Assembly: GCF_021390595.1 (NCBI RefSeq)
Contig: NZ_JAJEJR010000003.1
Location: forward strand, 744,001-808,000
DNA from: Paraburkholderia sp. HP33-1
GTDB taxonomy: Bacteria; Pseudomonadota; Gammaproteobacteria; Burkholderiales; Burkholderiaceae
DNA: 64,000 bases
Direction: 5' to 3'
Shown: positions 16,380-25,464 of the stretch, one piece after another
Layout of the letters: every line of letters begins with the position of its first letter
Position numbering within the stretch: position 1 is the stretch's first letter
Made by a program: the position numbers and the translations under genes
The notes under the pieces: model-generated
What the model saw: the letters and a program-made list of their open reading frames with translations, nothing else
What the model was told of the DNA's origin: nothing
The model's database searches: none

Positions 16380-17540
16380 ATGAACGCTACCGGCTCTCCT
16401 GTTTCCGGCGCTTCCAACGACCAGATCAGGTGGATTCGCCTCGCCTCGACTTATCTTCCGCTAGCCAATCCGATCAGCGATGCCAAAGTCCTGACCGGCC
16501 GACAAAAGCCGATGACGGAAATCGCCATTCTCTTTGTCGAGATCGAAACTGCCGACGGTCATCGCGGCCTCGGCTTCAGCTACTCGAAGCGCGCCGGCGG
16601 TCCTGGCCAGTTTGCGCATGCGAAGGAAATCGCGCCGGCGCTGCTGGGTGAAGACCCGAGCGACATCGCCCGACTGTGGGACAAGCTCGCCTGGGCGGGC
16701 GCCTCGGTGGGCCGCAGCGGGATGGCGGCGCAGGCAATCGGTGCCTTCGATGTCGCGCTATGGGACATCAAGGCAAAACGCGCGAATCTGTCGCTCGCCA
16801 AACTGCTTGGCGCACATCGCGACTCGGTGCGTTGCTATAACACGTCCGGCGGTTTTCTCCATACGCCGCTCGATCAGTTGCTGACCAACACGGACGTGTC
16901 GCGCGAGAAGGGTATCGGCGGCATCAAGCTCAAGGTTGGTCAGCCCGACTGCGCGCTGGATATCCGCCGCGTCGAGACCGTGCGCAAACACCTGGGAGAC
17001 AGTTTCCCGCTGATGGTCGATGCGAACCAGCAATGGGACCGGCCTACCGCGCAGCGCATGTGCCGCACGTTTGAACAGTACAACCTGATCTGGATCGAGG
17101 AGCCGCTCGACTGCTACGACGCCGAAGGCCATGCGGCGCTCGCCGCGCAGTTCGACACGCCGATTGCGACGGGCGAGATGCTCACCAGCGTGTCGGAGCA
17201 CTGGGAGTTCATTCGCCTTCGTGGTGCTGACTATCTGATGCCGGATGCGCCTCGCGTCGGCGGCATCACGCCGTTTCTCAAGGTGGCGGCACTCGCGGAC
17301 CATGCGGGCTTGATGCTCGCGCCGCACTTCGCGATGGAGCTTCACGTCCATCTTGCTGCCTGCTACTCGCGCGAGCCGTGGGTAGAACACTTCGAATGGC
17401 TCGAACCGCTGTTCAACGAGAGGCTCCAGACCCGCGACGGCCGGATGATCGTGCCCACGCGTCCGGGGCTGGGGTTGACGCTCAGCGAGCGCGTCGCCGG
17501 GTGGACCAAGGAGGAAACGGAAGTAGGGCGCCGCGCTTAA
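16380..17540 (+). CDS. Enolase-superfamily sugar-acid dehydratase (talarate/galactarate dehydratase-like)
   Basis: A 386-residue enzyme of the mandelate racemase subgroup. The Lys-x-Lys pair is K183-x-K185 (GIKLKVG). The metal ligands are D214 (MVDANQQWD), E240 (IWIEEPLD) and E266 (IATGEML), and the C-terminal catalytic histidine is H316 (LAPHFAMELHVHLA). This arrangement, with HFAMELHVHLAAC, is closest to L-talarate/galactarate dehydratases, which remove water from an aldarate to give a keto-deoxy aldarate. The exact epimer specificity cannot be read. ATG 16380 follows AAAGGA. It pairs with the permease upstream; a second MFS gene follows after 144 bp. Confidence 0.83.
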   Translation: MNATGSPVSGASNDQIRWIRLASTYLPLANPISDAKVLTGRQKPMTEIAILFVEIETADGHRGLGFSYSKRAGGPGQFAHAKEIAPALLGEDPSDIARLWDKLAWAGASVGRSGMAAQAIGAFDVALWDIKAKRANLSLAKLLGAHRDSVRCYNTSGGFLHTPLDQLLTNTDVSREKGIGGIKLKVGQPDCALDIRRVETVRKHLGDSFPLMVDANQQWDRPTAQRMCRTFEQYNLIWIEEPLDCYDAEGHAALAAQFDTPIATGEMLTSVSEHWEFIRLRGADYLMPDAPRVGGITPFLKVAALADHAGLMLAPHFAMELHVHLAACYSREPWVEHFEWLEPLFNERLQTRDGRMIVPTRPGLGLTLSERVAGWTKEETEVGRRA

Positions 17541-17684
17541 GGGTTGATTGGCCGAGGGGCCGTGCCATTCAACGGCGGGGCTTTTCCCGCTACTGGAATC
17601 CACATCGCCACAGAAGCGGTGCAACCGTATTCAGCGCGGCGCCGTCGGTGAGCCGGTCGCCGCGCTGATCTTCAGGAGACGACG

Positions 17685-18944
17685 ATGATTACTCGTCAGA
17701 GATGGTGGAGTATCGGTGGAAGCCTGCTGCTAGGTCTCTTCGTGGCGTATCTCGACCGCACGGTACTTTCGGTGGCATTGCCGTCCGTTGCGCGGGATCT
17801 GGGCTTCGCTGGGCCACGCATGGCGATCACATCCAGTTGGGCGCTTACCGCTTTCCTGATCGGCTACGCAGTGGCCAATGTGCTGGGCGGGATTCTCACG
17901 CGTAAATGGGATCCGAAGCACGTTGCCATCTGGACTTTCACTCTGTGGTCGTTAGCGACTTTGTTCGTGGGTTTCACAAGTTCCGTCGCTGTTCTGCTGG
18001 TCTGCCGCGTCTTGCTTGGAATCGGCGAAGGGGTGTACTGGCCGCAGCAGTCCCGCTTCGCGAAGGCCTGGTTCGCACCCGCGGAGCGGACCAAAGCCAA
18101 TGCCGTGATCCAGTATTACGGGCAGTTCCTCGCGCTGGCGATCGGCTTTGCGTTTCTGACGCCGATCTATCACGCGTTCGACTGGCGAGTATTGTTCTTC
18201 CTGACCGGCGGTCTGGGACTTGTGGTGATCGTCCCTCTCTATGTCGTCAAACTCAAGCCGGAATCGGAAGCGCCGTATCCGCCGCCATCGCGCGGAGCGG
18301 TGGCGGCACGGCTCACACTTGCTTCGCTCGGGGGGCCATCTTTCTTCCTGCTGCTATTCAGCTACGTGATGCAAGGCATGCTCTTCTGGGGCGTGACACT
18401 GTGGATTTCCCTTGCCGTGCGTTCCGTGGGCTTTACCGGCGCATCTCAAGGTTTTGCGAGCGCGCTCCCGTACGTCGCGGCAGTTGTGTTCGCGCCATTC
18501 ATGGCCTGGATCAGCGACCGAACCGGCCGACGGGTGACCATCGCCGCCTTGGGTCTGATTCTCCCAGGACTGTTACTGATGTTATTGCCGTTGGTCTCGA
18601 GCGGCTACGCCAAGCTCGCTCTTATCACGCTCGCGCTCGGGTACTTCGCAAGTAGCTACACGCCGAATATCTGGTCGATTCTGCAAGCTTCGGCCGAGCC
18701 GCAGGCGGTGGGTTCTGCCGCCGGCATGATGAACGGAATCGGCGCTGGCGGCGGTGGAACGCTCGCGGGTTTCCTCGTCGGGCTGATCAATGCCGCTACC
18801 GGTTCCTATATGTTGGGCTTCGAAATTCTAGGTCTGCTGGCGCTCCTCGGCGGTGGATCGCTGCTGCTTTACGGGCGCATGGCTGCGAACCGGAAAGCGC
18901 TCGATGCGACTGACGCGCAAGTGGCCGTGCCTGGGGCAAGCTGA
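17685..18944 (+). CDS. MFS transporter
   Basis: A 419-residue carrier with twelve predicted helices. TM1 contains FVAYLDRTVLSVALPSVARDLGF and the 2-3 loop GGILTRKWDPKHV, close to the phthalate/aldarate (ACS) type. The C-terminal half has the glycine-rich SAAGMMNGIGAGGGGTLAGF. It has its own CAGGAG ribosome site. The 144-bp gap to the dehydratase gene shows no strong terminator, so it may belong to the same unit, but it may also take up a different organic acid. Confidence 0.83.
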   Translation: MITRQRWWSIGGSLLLGLFVAYLDRTVLSVALPSVARDLGFAGPRMAITSSWALTAFLIGYAVANVLGGILTRKWDPKHVAIWTFTLWSLATLFVGFTSSVAVLLVCRVLLGIGEGVYWPQQSRFAKAWFAPAERTKANAVIQYYGQFLALAIGFAFLTPIYHAFDWRVLFFLTGGLGLVVIVPLYVVKLKPESEAPYPPPSRGAVAARLTLASLGGPSFFLLLFSYVMQGMLFWGVTLWISLAVRSVGFTGASQGFASALPYVAAVVFAPFMAWISDRTGRRVTIAALGLILPGLLLMLLPLVSSGYAKLALITLALGYFASSYTPNIWSILQASAEPQAVGSAAGMMNGIGAGGGGTLAGFLVGLINAATGSYMLGFEILGLLALLGGGSLLLYGRMAANRKALDATDAQVAVPGAS

Positions 18945-19010
18945 TCCGGAATCTGTGCGGCGTTTGAGGTTCTGCTGACAACATGGGGCGCGTGATCGTC
19001 GATCTCGGTG

Positions 19011-19874
19011 TTAATTCTTGAGGTCAGCGAGAATGCGTTCCGCGAGAAAATCGCACGGAGGCCGTTTCGACGCGGCACTTCGCGCCAGCACGACTTCGAG
19101 CGTGCCGATTTCCGGCAGGCCGTTCGCGGCGCCCAACAGCGAGAAGTGAGCCGGTACCGCGCACTTTGCCAAAGGGGTTACCGCCAGTCCGGCCTCGGCC
19201 ATCGTCAGCAGGCCCAGCAGACTCGGACTTTCATACGACGTCCGATACGTGATGCGCGCTCGCTCCAGACTTCGTATGGCTTTCTCTCGTGCGACGCTGC
19301 CGGGTAAAAACACGGCGATGGGCAAGGGTCTTTCGCGCCAGATCTCGGTCGCCCCTGGCGCCGCGGCCCACACCATGGGTTCGTGACGCAGGAATTCCCC
19401 ATGCAAGCCTTTCACGCGCGTCGCGCAGACCAGGTCGACGGTACCGTCCTTCAACATGGGTTCGAGAGCAACGCTTGGCAGCCCCACCACCTGAATCTCT
19501 ACCTTGGGATAGGTCGCCGAGAATTTCTTGAGGATGGGTGGGAACAGCGACGTCGCATAGTCGTCCGGCACGCCGATGACCACGCGTCCGGTCACGTCGG
19601 GCCGTACCACCGCAGCCCACGCCTCGTCACGCAGCGCGATCATCCGTCGTGCGTAGGTCAACAGCATTTCGCCGTCCTGCGTGGGCACCACGCTGCGTGG
19701 CTTGCGAACGAAAAGCGTCTTGCCGAGCGCCGTCTCGAGCGTCTTGATCTGCATGCTCACCGCCGATTGCGAGCGATGCACGACTTGCGCCGCACGACTG
19801 ATCGTGCCGGTGTCCGCAACCGCGATGATCATCGACAGCACGTCCAGATCGAGCGCCTTCATTTCCGTTGTCAT
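19011..19874 (-). CDS. LysR-family transcriptional regulator
   Basis: A 287-residue activator/repressor. The winged HTH is at residues 6-65 (ADTGTISRAAQVVHRSQSAVSMQIKTLE) and the effector domain begins near residue 95 (GRVVIGVPDDYATSLFP). It is divergent from an alpha/beta-hydrolase gene starting at 19973. A small palindrome with a T-N11-A form (TTGATcccATCAA, 19899-19911) lies in the shared control region. It is expected to regulate the hydrolase and perhaps the Liv operon facing it. Confidence 0.88.
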   Translation of the reverse strand: MTTEMKALDLDVLSMIIAVADTGTISRAAQVVHRSQSAVSMQIKTLETALGKTLFVRKPRSVVPTQDGEMLLTYARRMIALRDEAWAAVVRPDVTGRVVIGVPDDYATSLFPPILKKFSATYPKVEIQVVGLPSVALEPMLKDGTVDLVCATRVKGLHGEFLRHEPMVWAAAPGATEIWRERPLPIAVFLPGSVAREKAIRSLERARITYRTSYESPSLLGLLTMAEAGLAVTPLAKCAVPAHFSLLGAANGLPEIGTLEVVLARSAASKRPPCDFLAERILADLKN

Positions 19875-19898
19875 GATCGGTGGTATCAGAAAAATAGA

Positions 19899-19911
19899 TT
19901 GATCCCATCAA
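19899..19911. promoter_or_regulatory. Putative LysR-binding site
   Basis: TTGATCCCATCAA has 5-bp perfect arms and fits T-N11-A. It lies between the divergent LysR and hydrolase genes, 25 bp upstream of the LysR start. Confidence 0.45.
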
Positions 19912-19972
19912 TATTATGCGATTTTCTTTTGTCAGCCCACCATCGATAGTGTCGGCAAAAAGGAGCGCAGTG

Positions 19973-20836
19973 ATGAATGCACGTATTAGCCCATCGATTC
20001 TCGCCACGGCCTATGGCTCGTCTGCGCCATCGTTTGTGACCACCGCATCGAGTCTTACCGTACCGTATGTCGAGTGTGGGCGTGGCGAGCCCATGGTGTT
20101 CGTGCACGGCTCGCTGTGTGACTATCGCTATTGGGACGCCCAGATGGCCTCCCTTTCGGGTCGCTTTCATTGCTTCGCTCCGAGCTTGAGCCACTACTGG
20201 CCCGAGATCGACGCGTTTGGGCGCAGCGACTTCAGCTGGGAAGCGCACGTCGAGGAGATCGCCGGATTCATCACGGCGCTCGACCTTGCTCCCGTTCATC
20301 TGGTCGGTCACTCACGCGGCGGTTGCGTGGCTTTCCATCTCGCACGCGAATATCCGCGCCTTGTGAAAACGCTGACGCTAGCGGATCCCGGCGGACCGCT
20401 GCAAACCGAATCGAGGGGGCAGCCCGCGTTCATGCCGCCGGCGACCAACGTCCTGCGAGCGCGTGTCGCGGAACTGATCGAGCGGGGCGAGTTCGACGCG
20501 GGCTTGTCGATGTTCGTGGATTCCGTGAGCATGCCGGGGTTTTGGAGCAAAAGCCCGGAGAGTTTTCGCCGCATGGCGCTCGACAACGCGCTCACGCTGC
20601 CCAAGCAGTTGCTCGATCCGCTTCCTGCCTATACGCCGGAAGCAGCGCGCGACATCAAGTGCCGCACGTTGTTGATCGATGGCCAGAAAAGCCCCCGTAT
20701 GTTCCGCAATACAGTCGACAAGCTGGAACAGTGGATCGAGTTTGCCGAACGCGAAACGATCGGCGGGGCGTCGCATGGAATGAACGTCGCGAGACCGGAT
20801 GCATTCAACCGGGCGGTCGCTGCTTTCGCGGCGTAG
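19973..20836 (+). CDS. Alpha/beta-hydrolase
   Basis: A 287-residue enzyme of the alpha/beta-hydrolase fold. The oxyanion-hole motif is HG at 45-46 (VFVHGSLCD), the nucleophile is S114 in GHSRGG, the likely acid is D236 (LLIDGQKSP) and the base is H268 (GGASHGMNV), so the triad is complete. Substrates in this fold range from esters to C-C bonds. ATG 19973 is supported by AAAAAGGAG; the frame opening at 19916 is not needed. Its position between a LysR gene and a Liv importer suggests that it hydrolyses the imported compound or a derivative. Confidence 0.83.
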   Translation: MNARISPSILATAYGSSAPSFVTTASSLTVPYVECGRGEPMVFVHGSLCDYRYWDAQMASLSGRFHCFAPSLSHYWPEIDAFGRSDFSWEAHVEEIAGFITALDLAPVHLVGHSRGGCVAFHLAREYPRLVKTLTLADPGGPLQTESRGQPAFMPPATNVLRARVAELIERGEFDAGLSMFVDSVSMPGFWSKSPESFRRMALDNALTLPKQLLDPLPAYTPEAARDIKCRTLLIDGQKSPRMFRNTVDKLEQWIEFAERETIGGASHGMNVARPDAFNRAVAAFAA

Positions 20837-20860
20837 CCCGGCTGAAGCATCCAACCCCTC

Positions 20861-21568
20861 TCAGTGTTGAGACACGGCCAGCAAGGTATCGATCTTGTCA
20901 TCCTGGGCCAATAGCTCGGCCGCTGTGCTCGCATGAATGACCGAGCCGCGCTCGAGCACCACGGCGTTGTGCGTGATGCTCAGGGCCTTGCGGGCGTTCT
21001 GCTCGACGAGAATCACCGAGAGGCCTTCGTCGCGGATGATGTCCGAGAGGATGCGCATCAAGTCCTGCACGATGATGGGCGCGAGGCCTTCGAGCGGTTC
21101 GTCGAGCAGCAGCACCTTGGGATTGAGCATCAGCGCGCGGCCGATCGCCAGCATCTGCTGCTCACCGCCCGAGAGCTGGTTGCCCATGTTCGCGCGGCGC
21201 TCCTCCAGGCGAGGGAACATCCTGTAGATTCGAGCCAGATCCCAGGGGCCGGGCACGGCGATCGCGGTCAGGTTCTCTTCGACCGTCAGCGACTTGAAGA
21301 TATTGCGTTCCTGCGGCACCCAGCCAATGCCGGCCAGGGCGCGCTGGTGCGGCTTGAATCCGGTGACGTCCTTGCCATTGAGCCAGACCCGCCCGCTGAA
21401 ACGATTCGTGTGGCCGACGATGGTGTTGATCAGCGTGGTTTTACCGGTGCCGTTGCGGCCCAGCAGCGCCAGCGCCTGGCCTTGACCCAAGGCCAGATCG
21501 ATGCCCGTCAGGATCTTGGCCTCGCCGTAACCCGCTACGATTCCTTCCAGCTTCAACAATTCAGACAT
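20861..21568 (-). CDS. livF: ABC transporter ATPase, LivF type
   Basis: A 235-residue cytoplasmic ATPase of branched-chain amino acid (HAAT) importers. Walker A is GRNGTGKT (about 37-44), the signature is LSGGEQQ, Walker B is VLLLDEP and the switch histidine region is VILVEQNARKAL. It is the last gene of the livKHMGF-type unit; its start overlaps the end of livG by eight bases and has GGAGG in front. The HAAT family also imports amides, urea and aromatic acids, so the gene symbol marks the subunit type, not the substrate. Confidence 0.9.
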   Translation of the reverse strand: MSELLKLEGIVAGYGEAKILTGIDLALGQGQALALLGRNGTGKTTLINTIVGHTNRFSGRVWLNGKDVTGFKPHQRALAGIGWVPQERNIFKSLTVEENLTAIAVPGPWDLARIYRMFPRLEERRANMGNQLSGGEQQMLAIGRALMLNPKVLLLDEPLEGLAPIIVQDLMRILSDIIRDEGLSVILVEQNARKALSITHNAVVLERGSVIHASTAAELLAQDDKIDTLLAVSQH

Positions 21569-22325
21569 ATTCGCCTCCAGCCAACTCCTCGCCCAGATAC
21601 ACAGCCTTCACGCGAGGGTCGCGGGCGATGTCGGCGCATGCGCCTTCCGTCAGCAGGCCGCCGCTCACCAGCACCGAAATGCGGTCGGCGAAGCTGAACA
21701 CCAGGTCCATGTCGTGCTCGATCAGCACAATGGTCACGTCTTCGGGCAATGCGGCGACCGTGTTGAGAATCTCGCGGCGTTCGCCGTCGGGAACGCCGGC
21801 CACTGGCTCGTCCAGTAGCAGCACCCGCGGCTTTGCCGCCAGTGCCAGCGCGATTTCAAGCAGGCGCTGCTTGCCGTAGGGCAGCACGTGAGTTTCGCGA
21901 TGCATGACGTCGGTCAGCCTGCACTGATCGAGCAGCGAAGCGACCTCGTCCATGACTTCGCCGCGATGACCCAGCGCGCGCCAGAAGCGAGCGCCGAGAC
22001 CATCACGTTCGGAGATGGCCACGGACAGCGATTCGGCGGGCGTCATCTCCTTGAAAAGCTGATTGATCTGGAACGTGCGGACGAGGCCCGCGCGGGCCCG
22101 CTTGTGCACGGACAGCGAGGTGATGTCCTGGCCTTCGAGCTCGATACGGCCCGAAGTCGGCGTCAACACGCCGGTCAGCTGATTGATCAGCGTCGTCTTG
22201 CCGGCGCCGTTGGGGCCGATCAGGGCCTGGCGAGCACCTTTCTCGACCGTGATCGACACGTCGTTGGTGGCGACGAGGCCGCCGAAGCGCTTGACCAGAT
22301 TGAATGTCTGCAGTGCGATCGTCAT
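21561..22325 (-). CDS. livG: ABC transporter ATPase, LivG type
   Basis: A 254-residue ATPase. Walker A is GPNGAGKTT (about 37-45), Walker B VLLLDEP, and the LivG-typical NQLTGVLTPTSGRIELEG and GLVRTFQINQLF are present. The signature is degenerate (LPYGKQR instead of LSGGQ), as is common in LivG. ATG 22325 overlaps the livM stop as ATGA, so the longer frame from 22358 is rejected. It forms the heterodimeric motor with LivF. Confidence 0.9.
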   Translation of the reverse strand: MTIALQTFNLVKRFGGLVATNDVSITVEKGARQALIGPNGAGKTTLINQLTGVLTPTSGRIELEGQDITSLSVHKRARAGLVRTFQINQLFKEMTPAESLSVAISERDGLGARFWRALGHRGEVMDEVASLLDQCRLTDVMHRETHVLPYGKQRLLEIALALAAKPRVLLLDEPVAGVPDGERREILNTVAALPEDVTIVLIEHDMDLVFSFADRISVLVSGGLLTEGACADIARDPRVKAVYLGEELAGGEYV

Positions 22326-23335
22326 GCTTTGCTCCCGCTGCGACGGAACCACGTCCAAGGACGCACGAGCCGCTCGTGACCGACGATCACGATGATCACC
22401 AGCAGCAGGCCGATCCAGAACTGCCAGTATTGCGGCGTGATGTCCGACAGCCAGTCCTGCATGAACCTGAACACGACTGCGCCGATGATGCCGCCATAGA
22501 GATAGCCCGCACCGCCGATCATCAGCATGAGCAGCACGTCGGCCGAGCGGTGGAAGTCGAGCACGTCGAGCGATGCGAAACCCGTGGTCTGCGCGAGCAG
22601 GGCACCGGCCACGCCGGCGTAGGCGGCGCTCAGCGTGTACACGGCGGTGCGGCGCAGGTTGACCGGCACGCCCATCGCTGCCGCGCGAAGCGGATTCTGG
22701 CGGATCACTTGCAGCGACATGCCGAACGGCGACTTGACCACGGCGCGCGCGACGACGAACAGCACGAACAGCGTGACGATCGAGTAGGTGTAGGCCACCT
22801 TGCCGAACAGGTCGAACTCGAAGTGCCCGAAGAGCGGCACCATCGGCACGCCCGTCATGCCGTCAGCCCCGCCGGTGAGCCAGCCCAGCTTGTTGGCCAG
22901 TTCATGCAGGATGGAAGCCACGCCTAGCGTGACCATCAGGCGCGTGAGATCCGAACCGCGCATCACCAGCACGCTGGTGACGAGGCCCGCAAGCGCCGCC
23001 ACCCCGCACGAGATCAGCATGCCCAGCAGCGGATCGAGATTGAAGTACTTGGCCAGCAACGCAGCCGAATAAGCGCCGAGACCGAAAAAGGCTGCATGGC
23101 CCAGCGAGACGATCCCGGTGTAGCCGAGGATCAGGTCCAGCGATACCGCGAACAACGCGAGGATCGCCATCTCATTGAGCAGCAGGTAGTTATTCAGCGG
23201 TATCAGGCAGGCGCCCAGGGCCGCGATCCAGAAAATGATTTCCGCGGGGCGCCAGCGTGACCACTGCCTGCCCATGCTGCGGACGTTGGGTGCAATCGTC
23301 GATGCACCCATTTCGTTAGAAGTTGCCGACTTCAT
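22322..23335 (-). CDS. livM: ABC transporter permease, LivM type
   Basis: A 337-residue inner-membrane permease with about nine hydrophobic segments. The LivM core is clear: GYTGIVSLGHAAFFGLGAYSAA, and VIRQNPLRAAAMGV facing the ATPases. ATG 23335 overlaps the livH stop by four bases (ATGA); the longer frame from 23374 would run deep into livH. It pairs with LivH to form the channel. Confidence 0.9.
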   Translation of the reverse strand: MKSATSNEMGASTIAPNVRSMGRQWSRWRPAEIIFWIAALGACLIPLNNYLLLNEMAILALFAVSLDLILGYTGIVSLGHAAFFGLGAYSAALLAKYFNLDPLLGMLISCGVAALAGLVTSVLVMRGSDLTRLMVTLGVASILHELANKLGWLTGGADGMTGVPMVPLFGHFEFDLFGKVAYTYSIVTLFVLFVVARAVVKSPFGMSLQVIRQNPLRAAAMGVPVNLRRTAVYTLSAAYAGVAGALLAQTTGFASLDVLDFHRSADVLLMLMIGGAGYLYGGIIGAVVFRFMQDWLSDITPQYWQFWIGLLLVIIVIVGHERLVRPWTWFRRSGSKA

Positions 23336-24192
23336 TTGCCCCCCGCCCTGACGAATAGACCTTGTGGTCGCCACATCAGGGTGATGATCATGACGCCGTA
23401 AATGATGAACGCCCCCAGATCGGGGATGTAGTACTTGCCTGCCACGTCGGCGATGCCCAACAGCAGCGAGGCCAGCAGCGGACCGGTCAGCGAGGTCGTG
23501 CCGCCCACCGCGACCACGACCAGGAAATAGATCATGAACTTGAGCGGGAAGATCGGATCGAGGCCCAGCATGTTCGCGCCCAGCGCGCCGCCGAGGCCCG
23601 CGAGGCCTGAGCCGAATGCGAAGGTGGTCAGAAACACAAAGTTGATGTTGATGCCGAGGCCGCTCGCCGCGCGCGGATCATCGACCGATGCACGCAGGCG
23701 GCTGCCGAAGCGGGTTCGGGTGAGGATCAGCTGGAGCGCAATGACGAGTACCACGCAGACGAGGATCACGAACAACCGGTAGTAGCCGATGCCGATGCCG
23801 GCGAACACCGTGCGGCCCTGGAGCCATTGCGGCAGGTTCAGGAACTGCTGGCTCGAACCCATGAAGTAGTCGACCGTCGCCATGACCATGAAGGTCAGGC
23901 CGATCGTGAACAGCACCTGGTTGAGCTCGGATTGCCCGTAGACGCGCTTGTAGAGCGTGCGTTCGAGAATGCCGCCAAGTACGGCGGACGCGACGAACGC
24001 AAGGGGCAATGCGCAGAAGAAGGGGACGCCGAGACGCGACATGGCGAGCACGGTGGCGTAGCCGCCCACCATGGCGAAGGCACCGTGCGCGAGGTTGACG
24101 AAATTCATCAACCCCAGCGTGATGGCCAGACCGCTCGCCAGCACGAACAGAAGCATGCCGTAGGCAATGCCGTCGAAGAGAATGGTTAGCAT
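23332..24192 (-). CDS. livH: ABC transporter permease, LivH type
   Basis: A 286-residue inner-membrane permease with about eight helices. LivH hallmarks are GLMNFVNLAHGAFAMVGGYA near the N-terminus and FGSRLRASVDDPRAASGLGIN in the cytoplasmic loop that contacts the ATPases. It is separated from the binding-protein gene by a strong hairpin (24211-24243), which probably lowers permease synthesis relative to the binding protein. Confidence 0.9.
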   Translation of the reverse strand: MLTILFDGIAYGMLLFVLASGLAITLGLMNFVNLAHGAFAMVGGYATVLAMSRLGVPFFCALPLAFVASAVLGGILERTLYKRVYGQSELNQVLFTIGLTFMVMATVDYFMGSSQQFLNLPQWLQGRTVFAGIGIGYYRLFVILVCVVLVIALQLILTRTRFGSRLRASVDDPRAASGLGININFVFLTTFAFGSGLAGLGGALGANMLGLDPIFPLKFMIYFLVVVAVGGTTSLTGPLLASLLLGIADVAGKYYIPDLGAFIIYGVMIITLMWRPQGLFVRAGGK

Positions 24193-24210
24193 GAATTTTT
24201 ACCGCCAGAA

Positions 24211-24243
24211 CGCCGCGCCCCTGGCAGTGCGAGGGGCGCGGCG
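24211..24243 (-). terminator. Strong hairpin between binding-protein and permease genes
   Basis: A perfect 12-bp GC-rich stem (CGCCGCGCCCCT / AGGGGCGCGGCG) with a 9-base loop. On the coding strand no T-run follows, so it is more likely an attenuator or an mRNA-stabilising hairpin than a full terminator. Confidence 0.65.
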
Positions 24244-24288
24244 GGCAAGTCGAAGTATCTGGATACCGCCTGATTTGCTTTAACGAAG

Positions 24289-25464
24289 TTATTTGATCTT
24301 GGCGGGATCCTTGACGGCCTCGACCTTGTCGAATGACACGTTGAACAGCTGGTTGTTCACGCGTTCCGTCCGGGTGATGTAGACGTTCTGGATCATTTCA
24401 CGCGTCTGCGGATCGAGTTCCACCGGGCCGCGCGGGCTGTTCCATTTCTGCCCCTTCATGGCTGCCAGCAATTTGTCGCCGCTGGTGTCGCCCTTGGTGG
24501 CTTGCAGCGCCGCGTAGATCAGGTGCATGCCGTCATAGGCGCCGACGCTGTGGAAGTTCGGGCGCATGCCGGGGTTGGCTTTTTCGAAAGCAGTAACGTA
24601 GGCGTGGTTCTCGGGATTGTCGAGCGCAGCCGTGTAGTGCATCGATGTCACCGCGCCCAGCGCGACGTCACCCATGGCGTTCAGGATGTCGTCGTCCACC
24701 ACGTCGCCGGTACCGATCAGTTTGATGCCCTGTTTGCTCAGGCCTCGCTCGGCGAACTGCTTCATGAACACGGCGCCGGCGCCGGACGGCACGAAGATGA
24801 ACAGCGCGTCAGGCTTGAGGTCGGCGACCTTCTGCAGGAACGGCGAAAAGTCCGGGTTGGCGACCGGCACGCGCAGTTGCTCGACGACGTTGCCGCCCTC
24901 CGCTTCGAAGACCTTCTTGAAGGAGTTCTGCGCGTCGATGCCGGGACCGTAGTCGGCCACCAGCGTGACCACCTTCTTGATTCCGTTCTTCGGCGCCCAA
25001 CGGGCGATGCCCAACGTGTTCTGCGGCAGCGTGAAGCCCGAGCGCACGATGTAAGGCGACTGCTCCGTGACCATCGCGGTGGCCGCGGCCATCACGACCA
25101 TCGGCACCTTCGCCTGGGTCGCGAGCGGAGCGGCGGCGAGTGCCAGCGGGGTCAGCCCGAAGCCGGCCAGCACGGAGACGTGATCCTTGACGATCAGCTC
25201 CTGCGCAAGGCGCTTGGTGGTATCCGGAACGTTGGTGTCGTCCTTCAGAATGACTTCGATTTTCTTGCCCGCGACAGTGTCGCCATGCTGGGCGATATAC
25301 AGCTTGACCGCCGCGTCGATCTGGCGCCCCGTGGAAGCGAACGGGCCGCTCATTGGGACGATGAGCCCGACCTTGACCACATCGTCCGCATGGGCGACCA
25401 CGCTCGAACCTGCCAGCATGAGTGCGGCCGCGGCTTTAAGCAAAGTGCGCTTTTTGTTTTGCAT
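24289..25464 (-). CDS. livK: Periplasmic binding protein of a Liv-type ABC importer
   Basis: A 391-residue solute-binding protein with a signal peptide (KAAAALMLAGSSVVAHA, cleavage near residue 26) and the type I periplasmic fold of the HAAT family (VGLIVPMSGPFASTGRQI; TLVADYGPGIDAQNSFKKVFE). Family members bind amino acids, amides or aromatic acids; the ligand is not identifiable here. AAGGAA precedes ATG 25464. It is the first gene of the operon running toward livF, upstream of the hairpin. Confidence 0.88.
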   Translation of the reverse strand: MQNKKRTLLKAAAALMLAGSSVVAHADDVVKVGLIVPMSGPFASTGRQIDAAVKLYIAQHGDTVAGKKIEVILKDDTNVPDTTKRLAQELIVKDHVSVLAGFGLTPLALAAAPLATQAKVPMVVMAAATAMVTEQSPYIVRSGFTLPQNTLGIARWAPKNGIKKVVTLVADYGPGIDAQNSFKKVFEAEGGNVVEQLRVPVANPDFSPFLQKVADLKPDALFIFVPSGAGAVFMKQFAERGLSKQGIKLIGTGDVVDDDILNAMGDVALGAVTSMHYTAALDNPENHAYVTAFEKANPGMRPNFHSVGAYDGMHLIYAALQATKGDTSGDKLLAAMKGQKWNSPRGPVELDPQTREMIQNVYITRTERVNNQLFNVSFDKVEAVKDPAKIK

